The position numbers and the translations under genes were made by a program. From Bromus sterilis (Eukaryota > Streptophyta > Magnoliopsida > Poales > Poaceae), in the NCBI GenBank assembly GCA_950022295.1, contig OX465595.1:224095770-224159769 (forward strand): a stretch of DNA of 64,000 nt. Direction: 5' to 3'. Below, piece after piece: positions 1-11,328 of this stretch (positions within the stretch are counted from its first letter, which is position 1; the number at the start of each line of letters is the position of its first letter). The notes below the pieces were generated by a model. The model searched no databases. It was not told the DNA's origin and was given only the letters and a program-made list of their open reading frames with translations.

Positions 1-53
1 TCCAACTCTTGGGCGATCTACTCGACAGCCTTCAGGTTCTTCACTAGAGAGTT

Positions 54-752
54 TTATGTTGGTTGCGGGATGATTGCGGATGTCGCCCGTTGCTGAGTCC
101 CCGCTAACTCCCTGCCGACTGCTTGGCCTGTGACGCGCAACTCCTCCAGCACGGCTAGAAGAATAACATGTGGGACAATGTTGTGTGCGGTGTTGTATTC
201 ACGGACGTTGGCGTCCAATCGGCGCTTTTCAGCATTCGTCAGGTTTGCTTGTTCGGCGAGGGCTTGGCGAGCTTTCTCCAACTCAGCTTGAGCCACCGCT
301 GGATCCGCGCTGAGGTCCACAGGCATGCGCAACACGTCCTGCGGGTTGCTCGGGCCTGCTGTTGCCGTTTCTACCGCTCTCGCAGCTAGGGTCACAGTGT
401 TGGTGGAGCTATGGCGGCTGGATGAAGCCCCATCAATCATAACCTCCGCACAGACGCGCGGAGTCGTGCTCTCCGACTCCATAGAGCAATCACTGCGCGG
501 TAGCGGATCTGTGAGGCCGGAGAACACCCGTACCTCCCTGGGGTATCCCTCCGGAAGGCCCGCGACAAAAATGCGGTAACTGCCGAAGGGCACGATGACG
601 CCACACGGCAAGGGCGCTCCTACTCCAAACCGCGAGGCATTGTCGATGACGTAGTCGAATCCCCGTACCTGAGAACCAGGCCGGAAGCGAAGCGCGCTCT
701 TGATGAAGAGGATGGTCCCGTCCAGATCATAACTCAAGTCGACGCCTCGGTC
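54..752 (-). pseudogene. gag-like leader/N-terminal reading frame of the left-edge Gypsy element
   Basis: An open frame runs on the minus strand from the LTR through the primer-binding site to a TAA at 54-56. The portion downstream of the PBS contains a helical, charged stretch (around AELEKARQALAEQANLTNAE) of the kind seen in the N-terminal region of grass Gypsy gag proteins. The ATG nearest the PBS (758-760) is not in this frame, so the real start is unclear. Upstream, the open frame extends into the LTR, which is probably fortuitous. Beyond the TAA a similar reading appears to continue toward the window edge with another stop, so the gene is taken as degenerate. Retropepsin, RT and integrase would lie to the left of the window. 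Confidence 0.55.
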
Positions 753-754
753 GG

Positions 755-771
755 CCCCATGGTGGGCGCCA
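755..771 (-). other. Primer-binding site (TGGCGCC type)
   Basis: On the minus strand the sequence TGGCGCCCACCATGGGG begins two bases after the LTR end. A site beginning TGG right behind an LTR is the tRNA primer site of LTR retrotransposons. It fixes the LTR edge at 774 and the direction of the element. Confidence 0.8.
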
Positions 772-773
772 AC

Positions 774-1792
774 TGCCGTCGATATGTAATGGAAGATGCC
801 ATGGAGATGGCTAAAGAGGGGGACAAACCGAGGTGAGTGTCGATGGTGCCGAGTTCGAGAGTGGGGACAAACACAACGAGACACCGCAATGTACCCAGGT
901 TCGGGGCTCTCCATAGAGATAACACCCCTACTCCTGTCGAGCTAACTATGAGCAATAACTCGGGCTAGAATGAATGCTCCGTGAGCTATATCAGAGGAAG
1001 GAGAAGAGGGCTCTAAGCACTGCTCTCTCCTGCGTCTCTGTGAAGGTGGGTGAAGTATAGTAAATTTGGATCGTACCTCACGCGGGAGGGATACCTAGGG
1101 CTCTTATAGGCCGAGCCCAGGGTATTACAGTAACTTCCAGTTGATCCAGGGCCCAGTTGTAAGACTCTGGAGAGCTGTTGGGTCCCGCCAACTACGCCCT
1201 TTACGGGTTCCAGGCGGCGGAAAGCTGTAGCCCTACTTTTTCTTGGAATCTTGTAGCCTAGCCCTGGAGATCTCTATGACTAGACTTACGGCTTCCTCAG
1301 TGCCTTGTCGCTTCCGCCGCCCTGTCAGCTGATGTGTCAAAGGAACATCATGCGTCTGACAGGTCGGCATGGTACCGCTTCTGTCTGCCACGCGGATCTC
1401 TCCGGATCACCCATTGTTGACCTCGGGCCGAGTGCGCCCATACGACCGAGGGTCAACTCTTGTGGGTTAGCTCGGATGATCTCTCGTCTTCTTGGTCTGG
1501 ATGAATTCAGATGAGGCCGATTGCTCTCTCCCAGCGCAATCGGCCTCCGACCTGATCAAGTTGGCCTTCTGCAGACCGATTCTATTCTGCTGGGTCTTCT
1601 TTAGATCGTCAATCCTCCGATCGGCGATCTTCAGGTCGGCCTTGATCAGGTCGGCCTTTCTCAGATCGGCTATCTTTAGGTCGGCCTTGATTATCTCGGC
1701 CTTGCTCGGATCGACGGTCATTAGATCGACGGTCTTTTTCTTGAAAGGTTATTTCGCCTAGGTGACCCTACCCGGGTGTCATTCCCACGACA
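774..1792 (-). repeat. 5' LTR of the left-edge Gypsy element
   Basis: This is about 1.02 kb with TG...CA ends. It contains a TATA-like CTATAAGAG on the minus strand (about 1103-1112) and a U3 region made of short tandem repeats (about 1515-1735). The PBS lies immediately inside it. Confidence 0.75.
1515..1735 (-). repeat. 15-bp-period minisatellite in U3 of the left-edge LTR
   Basis: Variants of the 15-mer AAGGCCGACCTGATC (minus strand) recur through this part of the LTR, mixed with diverged units such as AAGATCGCCGATCGG. An open minus-strand frame across it (1467-1721) reads as A-D-L-x-x pentapeptides. This is explained by the 15-bp period and is not taken as a gene. Confidence 0.7.
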
Positions 1793-2197
1793 GGCTATCT
1801 CCTTTGCGCGGGTTAAACAGACACGCAAAAGCTTTCCAGCCATCCTCCAAAAATATGGAAGAAGGGCCATCATCAAGGGTACTCACCCACAAAGGACAGT
1901 AGGGGTACCCCTGAGCACGAAGCAAAAGACCGGCGGGATTCAATTCCGACACGGCAGCAGCAAAAGAAAGAGGAAGAGCACTCTGGCGACAGATGGGGCC
2001 ACGGATATGCAAAACAAAGTCGTGGCCGACAACACCTTCAACTACAACAAAGCTTGGCGGAGTCACCGTCGACCCCCACAACCACCACGGCCACGTGAAC
2101 CGCGAGAACCACACCCACAGCCTCGATGCCCAAGCGCCATGGTACCTTGGACTGCACTGGAATCAACAGTCCTACATAGGTGGTGCTTGGGAGCCAT
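1793..2197 (-). pseudogene. B3-like DNA-binding domain reading frame, copy A (antisense in LTR element A), broken
   Basis: From an ATG at 2197 the minus strand encodes a short Gly/Arg-rich N-terminus (MAPKHH...). After a frameshift near 2090-2110 a domain follows with the hallmarks of plant B3 folds: a GYPYCPLWV strand, then a W..F motif (GWKAF) and a K-GD-L motif (RKGDSL). The frame is cut right after GDSL at 1793 by the left-edge Gypsy insertion, so the last strands are missing. Copy B (25746-26296) keeps the missing part and aligns along the whole length, including the N-terminus. A TATA box lies 75 bp upstream of the ATG. The frame is antisense to the LTR of its own element. B3 proteins bind DNA in the nucleus; whether this one did is unknown. 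The family call rests on motif order only. Confidence 0.6.
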
Positions 2198-2271
2198 TGG
2201 AGAAGAATTATGCAAATCAAGAAGGACGAATAATAGGAGAAGAATGGATGTCATAATAAGCAACCTTCACC

Positions 2272-2281
2272 TATATATATA
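2272..2281 (-). promoter_or_regulatory. TATA box of B3-like frame, copy A
   Basis: TATATATA lies 75 bp before the ATG at 2197 on the minus strand. The equivalent site in copy B (25666-25673) is 73 bp before its ATG, in the same local context (CACC-TATATATA-CCC). This argues for a conserved promoter. Confidence 0.6.
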
Positions 2282-2735
2282 CCCTCTTAGGGGCACAACT
2301 GTCTTTTCAACTACAACAACGGAGAAGCAGCTACGATGGATACAATTAAAGACAAGACCATTCGGTTCCCCAGATGGCATGCCTCCCTGGAAAATGTCTC
2401 CCATTTACAGTAACATTAAATATGTCATTTACATCGCTTGGACCCCAACGACGCGGTAAATGGGCCAGTCACCGCGCGCCTAAACCAAAGCGTCGTCATC
2501 ATTTTCTGCAAATCCTACCATGCCCTGTTGGGTCAAATCGCGTCTTACTGTGGCATTACAGCTGTCAAAATTTCACTGTGATATCCCATCTTCGCAGAGC
2601 GTCATAGGCATTCCATCTCAACATCCGCAATAATGACGTTGCAATGACAGAGGGGAAGGAATCCTTATCTCTTATCAATATTTTATTCTAAACCTTTATC
2701 TTTGATTTTCTATCAAAAAAAACTCCCATCGGGAG

Positions 2736-2893
2736 CATATTACTTCTTTTGAACAACAATAGGTGAAGGAACCTTACAGAGTTCGAGTGCCAACTCGTCC
2801 TCGCGTATCGTTCAAATACAACTCAACAGAAACTCGAGTCCTCACTCGCAAAAGAAGAACACTAAAGATAAACCGGAGTAAGCACTCGCCGGA
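2736..2893 (+). repeat. LTR of element A, first (U3) piece
   Basis: The start is inferred by alignment with copy B, whose LTR begins right after CGGGAG. Here that first TG appears changed to CA. It is broken at the TSD (2894-2898) of the Athila element and continues at 17705. Rejoined length is about 1.24 kb, against 1284 bp for copy B. Confidence 0.5.
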
Positions 2894-2898
2894 CCCGT
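2894..2898. repeat. Target-site duplication CCCGT (left) of the Athila element
   Basis: This is identical to 17700-17704 and directly flanks the LTR ends TGATGG and GTATCA. Confidence 0.95.
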
Positions 2899-5800
2899 TG
2901 ATGGCGGAGAAGTTGATAGGTTTAGTTGGGTTGCCTTCCCTGTCAACCGTGCCAATAAAAGATTCTTGATAACCCACAAGTCTAGGGGATCAATTGTAGC
3001 TTTTCGATAAATAAGGATGTCGATCCCAACGAGGAGCAGAAGGTATTGACAAGTGACTCTAGATAAGGAAAAGGCTACACACACTGAAAGGTAAATATTT
3101 AGGGGTTTTTGGTTTAAGCAATAGAAAGGTAAAAGACAAGCAAAGTAAACAAGGTAACTGAGGAGTAGCAAGTGGCCCAATCCTCTCACAAGGATAAGCC
3201 TGGGAACTGAACTTATAAAAGCTAAAGCGTTCTCGAGGGCACACGGGAGAGATAGTCAAGTTACTTTCACCATATTCCGCCAAGTAGTATGTATTGTGTT
3301 GATAAGTGTCGGTGGGTGGATCAATGCCAGTACACCTTCTAGACTAAGATAAGTGTACTCTTATGATTACACACCTTGCAAGCAGCCGCAAATACATGGT
3401 AGTAATTAAGGCATAAGCCTAACCACAGCATTACGATCGAGGATCCATAACTCCCTTGTGCAACAGTGTGCGAACTGGGGTTCAGGTTTCTGTCACTCCG
3501 GCAACCCACCATAAGCATCCTTTGTGCACAATGTATTCCTCTAGTCCCATGAAAGGTGAAGTGTTAAGTGTTCGACTCACATAACACCACTAGAGAAATA
3601 ACAACAAAACTTAAGTATCAAACAACACATAATACTTCAACTTCATATGACTACTAACAACTAGACTTCTGTGACGCCCCCAAAATCAGACCGTGTACAG
3701 TAATCATACACACAGGGTACACGACTGAGATTAGGGTGCCACGGTGATAATATCACAGCACAACACTAAACACAAAAGGATAAACAAATATTTTACAATA
3801 GAGGGGGTCACGCGGACCCGAATACATAATTCATACAAGCCATAATATCTGAGTACAGACATAGTTAGTCAAGTTTTGCCTTAAGAAGGCTAGCACAAAT
3901 CACATCAGAGATACAGATCGAAAAGGCGAGGCCTCCTGCCTGGGATCCACAGAACTACTCCTGGTCGACGGGGAACTCGACGTCGTAGTAGGCGCCTCCG
4001 GGGTACTCCTGCTCCTGGGCTCCAACGTCGGCTGCAGCGGCCGATCAGGAAAAACAGTAAAGGAAATAAAGCAGGTGAGTATCTAGTATACCCGCGAGTC
4101 TTACGTCCGCTACTAAGCATTATGCATTGTTTCAACGGAAAGAAGAGGCTGTATATAGTGGACTGAAAGACAGAAATCCAGAGCAAGGGTAAGAAGCTAG
4201 GCCTAACGAAGACTAGCATCTTCCGACGATGTCTTGCAGCATGAGGTAAGAATCAGCCAACAGTTTATATAAAGCATAAAGTAACAATGCAGCAGAAGTT
4301 GCTGCAGCATTGTATAATAATAAGTTGTAATAATTAGCAATGCCTCCGCGTTCACCTCCTCGACATCCCCGCGAGGAAGAGAACCCGGAACCATACAGTT
4401 TAATAATAATACTTTCTAGTGGTAAGATCCAGCTTTAGCATAAAGCGTCCTGTTACCGTGGACACGGCTATTTGAATAGATTAATCTTCCCTGCAGGGGT
4501 TCACTTGTGTTACGCTACACGCACGGATCTCCAGGGTGGCGGGAACCTTGTTAGGGAACGCTCCACCGAGGCTATCCGACACTCCATAGCCCATCTTTCA
4601 AACTCAACAGAGAGGTCATCCGCCGGACTATATCCTATGTACGCGGGGCTTTGGACCCTAACCCCGACGTACTCCTGCACGGTGCGAGGCTGGCCGGTGA
4701 AGTTAAATAAAGCAAATACAAATCACACTGCCGCGGCAAATAAGACAACACCACTTCCCGGCGCAGGCCGCGGTACTGCTGACGTCTGAAGAGTCCTCGG
4801 ACGACACTAAGAAGCGGAGGAGCCCATAACTCGTAGTTCCCACGGGTAGGTAGTGCGTACATGGCATATAGCCAACTCAAGACATTCACTGAACCATTTA
4901 GCATTTTAATTAAACTGCGTGACAACCGTTATCGTTGCCTCGACTTAACTGACCCGCGGACAACGACAGCAGCCAGGACCACCAGTACATCGGTGCCTGC
5001 CCCGTCGTCCCACCAAGTCACTGCGGTTACCAAGAAGGTGAACCGTCTCCTTACCTTGTCTCGCGTGTGCTCCTGGGGGAGCTCGACTTTCGTGGTTTGG
5101 TAACTCTCGCGGCCAACGATCAGGGGCCAAGCACACCGGTACACTGGTCATACCCTCCCTGTCGTCCCGTCGCAGTACCTCTCGCGAGCACCGTTGGGTC
5201 GCCCGACTTCTTACCTGAAGGACAACCGTTTACAGGACCCTATGGCGGCAAGACAAAGTCAGCCTCGAGTGGAGTACAAGGATTACTCCTTGATAGCTCA
5301 CACTTGAGGTGACTAGGCATAACCCAGATAGGGGCCTTAGACGGTGTCTGCATTGTACCGTACCTGTGCAGTTATAATATTTGTATCCGCGTTCACTCCC
5401 CTGAGTGATCACGGCCCTCTACCTAATCCTAGCTAGCAATGCGCAGGGCTCACTGCTGAATAAAGCATAATAATAATAATAGGCAGCATAGGATAAAGGA
5501 AGGCACATCAAGGGGCGACAAAAATCAGGCTATGCAGTTGAATAGGATTGTAATCGTAGCAGCAGCAGTAACAATGCCTAGTGCAAGAAAAGTACGGAAA
5601 GATAGGCGATATCTGGGGAAGAGAATGGCTCTGCTTGCCTGCAAGCTCGACGGTAGTAGTAGGGTCGTCGACGACGTAGTCGTACTCAGCAGCGGTGTAG
5701 TCGACGGCAGCAGCGAGGTCTACCGGAGATTAAGGGGGGGAAGAAACAGTAAATACACAGCAAGCATATACAAACAGATGCATGACATGATAGATGAAAT

Positions 5801-8800
5801 GTTAACGGTGTTCTAATGCAGTGCAATGCAATATGCTCGGAGCGGGAATTCATCTGAGGACGAACTACCGGCTCCGGATGATTACCGGACAGGGTGTCCG
5901 GAGGGGAAGGATCAAGCCGGAGGTGTCATGGTTACCGGAACAACATAAGGGGGGTGTATCCATGCTAGTTGATCTATTCCGAGAAACATTTGTGTTCGGA
6001 ATAAATTCATCCGGGCACTCTAACAGTACCGGACAATTTATCGGACAGTCGGTCCGGAGGGGGAATGTTCGATGTTTGTTGTGTTAGAGGGGTGTGGTAG
6101 ACATACGGATAGCGTATTTGTATTCGTTATATTTTTTTGATCAATTTTCATGTATAAAGTTTTTGAATCCGAGTTACGGTTTAAAAGTTATTGAATTTCA
6201 AAGTTTAAATCAATTTAAATGATTTTCTGGATTTCTTTTATTATTCATTCAACATTATCCAAAACATTATCCACAACATTATCCAGAACAGTGCTGACAT
6301 GTGGGACCCACATGTCAGCTCTGTTATTTATAAAACATTTAATTAAGTCAGAAAAGGCCTTTGGACCCACATGTCAGCCACTGGAATTTCTTTTAAATTC
6401 TAAAAAATCAAACTGACAAAGGGGGCCCAGGTGTCATTGACTCCAGGATTTAATTTCACAATTAGTTTAAACTAACAGTGGGTTAAGTGGGCTAGGCCCA
6501 CATGTCATACTAACTTATTCATTTTATCAATTTTATTTTCTTAACAAAAGATTTCCCGGGGGTGGCCCGCATGTCAGTGGGTGATTAAGCCTTAACCAAG
6601 TCGCTAATGACCTAACTGACTGGTGGGGCCATAAGTCAGTGGCTCAGGCGACTCGCCGGCGGCTCGCCGGCGAGCAGATTCCGGCGAACTCGAGCTAGCG
6701 CACGCCACCGTGCACGGTTTTGCTCGGGGTTTGATGCTATGTGACCAGTGAGATGCGCCGCATCGATCTGTGTTGGGGGAGGTGGACGTGGTGGACGCAG
6801 CCGAGCGCTACTTCAACAATGGCGGAAAACAACGCTCGGGCGTCCATGGCAAGTCGAGCTACATGAAGCGAACGAGCAAACTACCGCGTCAAACGGAACG
6901 AGCGGACCAGCAGCAACATGGGGGAGTCAAAATCGTGAGCTGGGGCGGCGTATGTGCACTGCTATGACGACGAACGGCGGCGGCCGGAGTAAGCGAATGG
7001 GGGTTTCTGTGCGGGAGATTATCGGGCGGCTACGGGGAGTTGGGGATGGCGAGCATGCTCACCGTGATCACGCAGACGGTGGAAGTGAGCTCGGGGACGA
7101 ATCGGGGCGGCCGGAATCGACGTTGAGGTTGCAGCGGCCGGAGTAGAGGAAGAAGACGCGGGCGACGCCTGCGGTGCTCCCCGGGCTCGATTAGTCGTTG
7201 TAGTCGACGAATACGACGAAGGCGCAGCCGCTGGACACCACCTCGGGGCGGACCGTGCCCGTTGGCCACGTCTGGCCACGACAATGGCGACGGCGGCGCT
7301 CGGGAGTTTTTCCCCAAGGCGTGCGAGAAGAGGAGGAGGGGAAAGGGAGGGGGAGGGTGTCCAGGGGGTCGGGGGCGTCGCCCTTATCGCGTCGACGCCG
7401 GGAGGGAGCAGGTGGAGGCGGGGTCGGCCTGGCAGCGGCGTGCCCACGGCGGCCGCCGTACGGGAGCAGGTGGGAGCAGGTGGGGGAAGAAGACAAGGGG
7501 TGGGGTGGGCTGGGCTGCGGTGGGCCGTTGCTCAGGGCGATACTTCGTGATTTTCCAATTTTCTGTGTCTTTTCTTTTCTATATTACTCTTTTGATAATT
7601 GTTTTCCAAGCTTAGGCAATTTTGTAAAATGTGTTAGGTGTCCCAATATTAGTGTAACATTATATATCAGTGCTACAAAAGTTTTTGCAGCAAAATAAAA
7701 TCATTAGATATTTCTTTTAAATATTAAATACCCAAAGTAAGGGTTTTAACCTTCTGTTTGAATTGTTTGGAATTTTCCATAACTTCAAAATTTTCCAAAG
7801 TTGGTCCAACATGATTATAATGATTTTAGGCAATTTACAAAAATGGTTTCATGATTTTTGGAACAACTTTATTGGAACACTTTTGTTTTATTTTCCATTC
7901 AAAGAAGTTTCAACTAGGGTTTGGTTTGTTAGATGAGCAAGGTGCATTTGGCTTTGGGTTTTGATCCCAAGGGCTCAAGTACATGGTGCATGGGGTGTTG
8001 ATCAACCACAGCAAGGTTTGATCATTAGCATCACAAAGTTTTATCAAGGACAAGGGAGATCAATCAGTGATAATCCAACAGTGATGATCAACAGTAAGGA
8101 TGATTACTGTTACAAGCAACTGAGGGTGTTACAACTTCTCACATGTCCTCAAGAACTAAAGTAACTACTCACAAGACATAAACGAGATCATGATCGGAGG
8201 TGATAGATGGGTGGCAAACAATCTGGACACAATAATATTTCTCCAACAAAAACTCAATAGCATTCACCACAAAGTAGTAATCAACACCAACAGAGTAGAG
8301 AGGATAGATAGTATGGATTACAACACAAGTTGCAATTGTGATATGAGATGGATGAAGGTGGAGATGGTGCTGATGTTGGGGATGATGTTGATGATGATCT
8401 CGGTGATGCCCGTGACGATGATGATGACGATGGCGATGATCTCCCCTTCCGGGAAGTGATCTCCCAGGCGGAATCTACCCGTCGGAGATGGCTTTTTCTT
8501 CTCTGTAGGTTTCCGCCACGAGGCGGCGGCGAAACTCCGAAACTCCTCTCTTTTTAGGGTTTCAACCCCAGGGGGTAATATAGGACAGAGGGGGCACAGA
8601 GGTGGGCCACCAGGCATCCAGGAGGGTGTCTGGCGCGCCCTAGGGGGGCGCACCAGGGACCCTTCTGGTTGCCTGGTGGGTCCCCTCAGGTCCCTCTTCG
8701 GTGAATTCCAATGAATCTTCATAAAAATGATCTCCGTGAAATTTCATCAAATTTGGAGTTGATCTGATTCAGCAACTTGATGTCCACCTTTCACCGTTGA

Positions 8801-8946
8801 TTTCTGCTTCTGCTGCTTCGGCACCGGAAAGTTGCAAACTGTGTAAAACAAGCCAAAACAACATAAGAACAATACTTTAAAGTGGAATATATCAATGAAT
8901 AGGTCTAAATTAAAATATAAAATAGTGATGCATTTTGGACGTATCA
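2899..8946 (-). repeat. 3' LTR of the Athila element, split by an insertion
   Basis: The pieces 2899-3669 and 8139-8946 align end to end with 16119-17699. The termini are TGATAC...CCATCA on the minus strand. The interruption is the solo-LTR-like element 3670-8133. Confidence 0.93.
3670..8133 (-). mobile_element. Solo-LTR-like insertion of a long-LTR Gypsy family (Del/Tekay-like)
   Basis: A 4464-bp block is flanked by exact ACTTC duplications (3665-3669 and 8134-8138). Its ends are TGTAACACCC...GGGGCGTCACA on the minus strand. No gag or pol is visible. Orientation follows from a motif with a CCCTGCAGGGG core, a diverged AATAGCCG and a GTCCACGG (about 4455-4500). Related motifs occur in the same direction as the initiator-Met PBS in the LTR that ends at 63796, and in the block from 45652. 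It holds a GC-rich block (about 6640-7540) and a CCGGA-rich stretch (about 5865-6062). Many short open frames in the GC-rich block have no recognisable domain. The Del/Tekay assignment rests on end type and related LTRs, not on coding domains. Confidence 0.8.
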
Positions 8947-8961
8947 ACTCCCCCAAGCTTA
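8947..8961 (-). other. Polypurine tract of the Athila element
   Basis: The minus strand reads TAAGCTTGGGGGAGT and ends exactly at the first base of the 3' LTR (TGATAC...). This is the second-strand primer site. Confidence 0.9.
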
Positions 8962-10505
8962 GACCTCGCTTGTCCCCAAGCGATTACTGAGCTCGGCAAA
9001 CCTGTTCACAAGTTTAGAGAGTGAAGTGTCGATAAAAGAATACGGACAAGAAGCATCAAGATTTCTCATCGAACTGAGGCATCCTCAATAGCAACCTCAA
9101 CTCATAAGGTCCTTATGAGAAAGTAGTAACAATTATAACAAAGTAGGACCAAGAAAACTCATCAAATGATAGCAAACATAGACTTGGTCAAGGAAAAACT
9201 AATAACTTTTACTTTTTCTCTTTCACTTATAATGGAACCAGTTGAAGCTTTTGAAAGAACATGTTATTAGTCAAGAACTGCACATGTTAACACAAAGGAA
9301 GATGTTTACTTGGCATAAGCCTTGCAAACAACTTATTTATCAAAAGATAATGTCAACAAAGATGTAACATGCTAACTCTCAATGCAGCTTTATATGCAAG
9401 AATCTTTATCAACATCAAGTGTCTGTTCTCTCTTAGGAAGGAAGGAAGTAGGAAGGACTGATTCAGCACAAAATAAAGGATAAACCCCGTGCAAAAGGGT
9501 AAGCAGGGAAAACTTATGTGCCATCTCTAGATCAAACAGAATAAAAACAGACTTTGGGAGGTGCATGATTCGTCAACGACTGCTGATAGATAACTCACTC
9601 ACTTCATGATTTAGACAAGTTTCGAGGAACGGCTCCCATGTGGGGACGATCACATCCCCTTAAATTCCTTTGTTTATCACTGATAAATGGGCGAAGGAAC
9701 TTGTGTGTTAGTATTTATCTTTTACGAGCTGGGCACTCATGCCAGTCCCTTCTCGTATTAGGGGTTTGCAGATTAGACATGCAATCCCAAGATAAAACTT
9801 GTCCAAATTAAGAAGATCACGAGTTACCCACCACTCCCTCATGAGCTGAATCAGAGGCACAAAACAGAAGATTTTGAACATCTAAAGATAGCACATAAAT
9901 TATATACTTTAGGAGTGGTAGTGGGATACCACGAATAGGAAGGTATGGTGGATTCAAGTGGAAGATGTTGGTTTCAGGGTAAGGAAGTACAAGAAGAATT
10001 CCACTTGGTACAAAGTTTTGGCTAGCAAGGTTTTGAGAGACCAGACAATTGATGATGACTTGGATGCAAGCAATATAAAGCATAAACATTAAAACTAGCA
10101 TGGCACATCAAGTTGTCTTCCTTGTCAACATAACACTTCAAGCATAATAACACAAAGGTTTTGGCTATGTCGCTACTTTGAGAAAAACATGCTTGTTGTT
10201 ATGACCAAAGCTATACTTGCCAAGATTAAATAAAGTTTTCGAAGCCATACCTGATATAAGGTCAATACTCCCCATAAGAATCAGCTCATAATGTCGATTG
10301 CGTGAAGAGAATACCGAGTGCAGCAAAGAAACCAATAGACTTCTCATTAATATTCCTTCATAGACGACTCCACACTCACGGATACAAAACTCTCCACAAA
10401 AGGAGTGATAGACCTCAATGCAACACCTATTTCCTAAAGTAACTTCCCTAGACATGATACGACTCTACTTGACTCCTAAAGACAAAGATAAAGATAAAGA
10501 TACCG
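8962..10505 (-). other. Non-coding 3' region of the Athila element
   Basis: About 1.5 kb lies between the third ORF/hairpin and the PPT. It is AT-rich, and no open frame in it has recognisable domains. Confidence 0.6.
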
Positions 10506-10543
10506 GGCACTCCCCCAAGCTTGGAACAAGCTGAGGGGGTGCC
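10506..10543 (-). other. Stem-loop with internal copy of the polypurine tract
   Basis: Arms at 10506-10522 and 10528-10543 pair imperfectly. The left arm contains CTCCCCCAAGCTT (10510-10522), the same 13 bases as the PPT at 8948-8960. It sits about 16 bp past the stop of the third ORF. Confidence 0.7.
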
Positions 10544-10558
10544 ATTAACCGAGGAGAT

Positions 10559-10990
10559 TTACTCCTTATCTTGTTGTGGTTGTTTCTTCAGATCCCTGAT
10601 GAAACGGCGAAGGGTTCGGTTCTCTGACTCCAAGACTTCCACTTGTACTTTTAGTGCACGGAAATCTTAAAGAGTTGGTTGGTGATGCGGTAGGCCTCGG
10701 AGATGGTGGAAAGCATGTGTTGATATTCAAGTGAAGTGGAGGGCCCTGAAAGGTTAAGAGAAAGATCATATTGAGGTTGGACAGATCCCAACATGATGGG
10801 ATTGCTTGGACCTCCTTGTTGTTGGGAAGTGATAGTCTTGACTTCCTCTCTCACGGAGCGCTCCATCTCCGCTTGTCTTGCGGCAATTTCTTCTTTCCCA
10901 ATCAACATGCTTCCCTTGATTAAGATCCTTCTGGACTTGACGTAGACGCCATCCCAAGAAGTCCTCTCCGCTCGATCCACAAGAAGACAT
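10559..10990 (-). pseudogene. Third ORF of the Athila element (env position), frameshifted
   Basis: After integrase, the minus strand holds a frame with an acidic and Gln-rich middle (EEIAARQAEMERSVREEVK) and a coiled-coil-like end (ESENRTLRRFIRDLKKQ) that stops at 10559. Two candidate starts exist, at 10990 (MSSCGSSGED) in one frame and at 10980 in the main frame. At least one frameshift near 10660 separates the main frame from the C-terminal coiled coil. No transmembrane segment is evident, so an envelope function is not supported. It lies where Athila elements carry their extra ORF. A TATA box and an LTR-like GC module lie upstream (11079-11215). Function is unknown. Confidence 0.5.
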
Positions 10991-11078
10991 ATGTACTAAT
11001 CAACTTTTAGTCCTGGGAGAAACAGCTCGACAGGAAAACACGCGAAATCGAGAGATACGGTGCCGGGACGATTCGGGC

Positions 11079-11215
11079 AAATATATAGCAAAAATTTCCG
11101 CAACAGAAGGAAGGTTTCAAGCCAAGGTGGAGTCGGAGTCGGAGTCCGGGGCACCCAGGAGGGTGCCTGGCGCGGCCAGGAGGGGGCACGCCGGGAGGCC
11201 TCTTGGCCCCCCTAG
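11079..11215 (-). promoter_or_regulatory. Internal LTR-like promoter module before the third ORF
   Basis: A GC-rich block (about 11126-11215) contains ccaggagggtgcctggcgcg, the same 20-mer seen in the LTR (about 17370-17389). On the minus strand it is followed by CTATATATTT (11079-11088), about 90 bp before the ORF start. The layout (GC block, then a TATA-like box, then the transcribed region) is that of this element's LTR. Confidence 0.5.
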
Positions 11216-11328
11216 AGCTCCTCTCCAGCTCCACTTGGGCTTGGAATTTTCCTAATTTTGCAAAAACCTTGAAAAATAAACTTTTATTGACATTCGCGAT
11301 GTTTCCTTACCGTAATACATAACTTTTC

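Larger units (their letters stand above)
1..1792 (-). mobile_element. Ty3/Gypsy LTR retrotransposon, 5' part, cut by window edge
   Basis: Read on the minus strand, this is an LTR (774-1792), a primer-binding site directly behind it, and a gag-like reading frame running off the left edge. The LTR begins TGTCGTGGGAATG and ends CGACGGCA, so it has TG...CA ends. The element interrupts a B3-like reading frame: the sequence to its right (from 1793) is homologous to the B3-like frame at 25746-26296 and breaks off abruptly just after a Gly-Asp-Ser-Leu motif. The 5-bp target duplication can be seen on one side only (1793-1797, ggcta), because the other end lies outside the window. Lineage within Gypsy is not settled, since no polymerase domain is in view. 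Confidence 0.8.

Noticed and set aside
1467..1721. Pentapeptide-repeat protein gene
   Set aside because: The pattern follows from the 15-bp tandem repeat in U3; no start context and no other coding support.
1776..2459. A 227-codon plus-strand open frame
   Set aside because: It is the complement of the B3-like frame and its promoter region; homology with copy B supports the minus strand only.
6748..7698. Several overlapping open frames in a GC-rich block
   Set aside because: They lie inside the solo-LTR-like insertion, overlap on both strands and have low-complexity Arg/Gly/Pro composition without domains.
8318..8722. Open frames with Asp/His/Ile runs (also at 16975-17493)
   Set aside because: They come from GAT trinucleotide-rich sequence present in both LTR copies of the Athila element.
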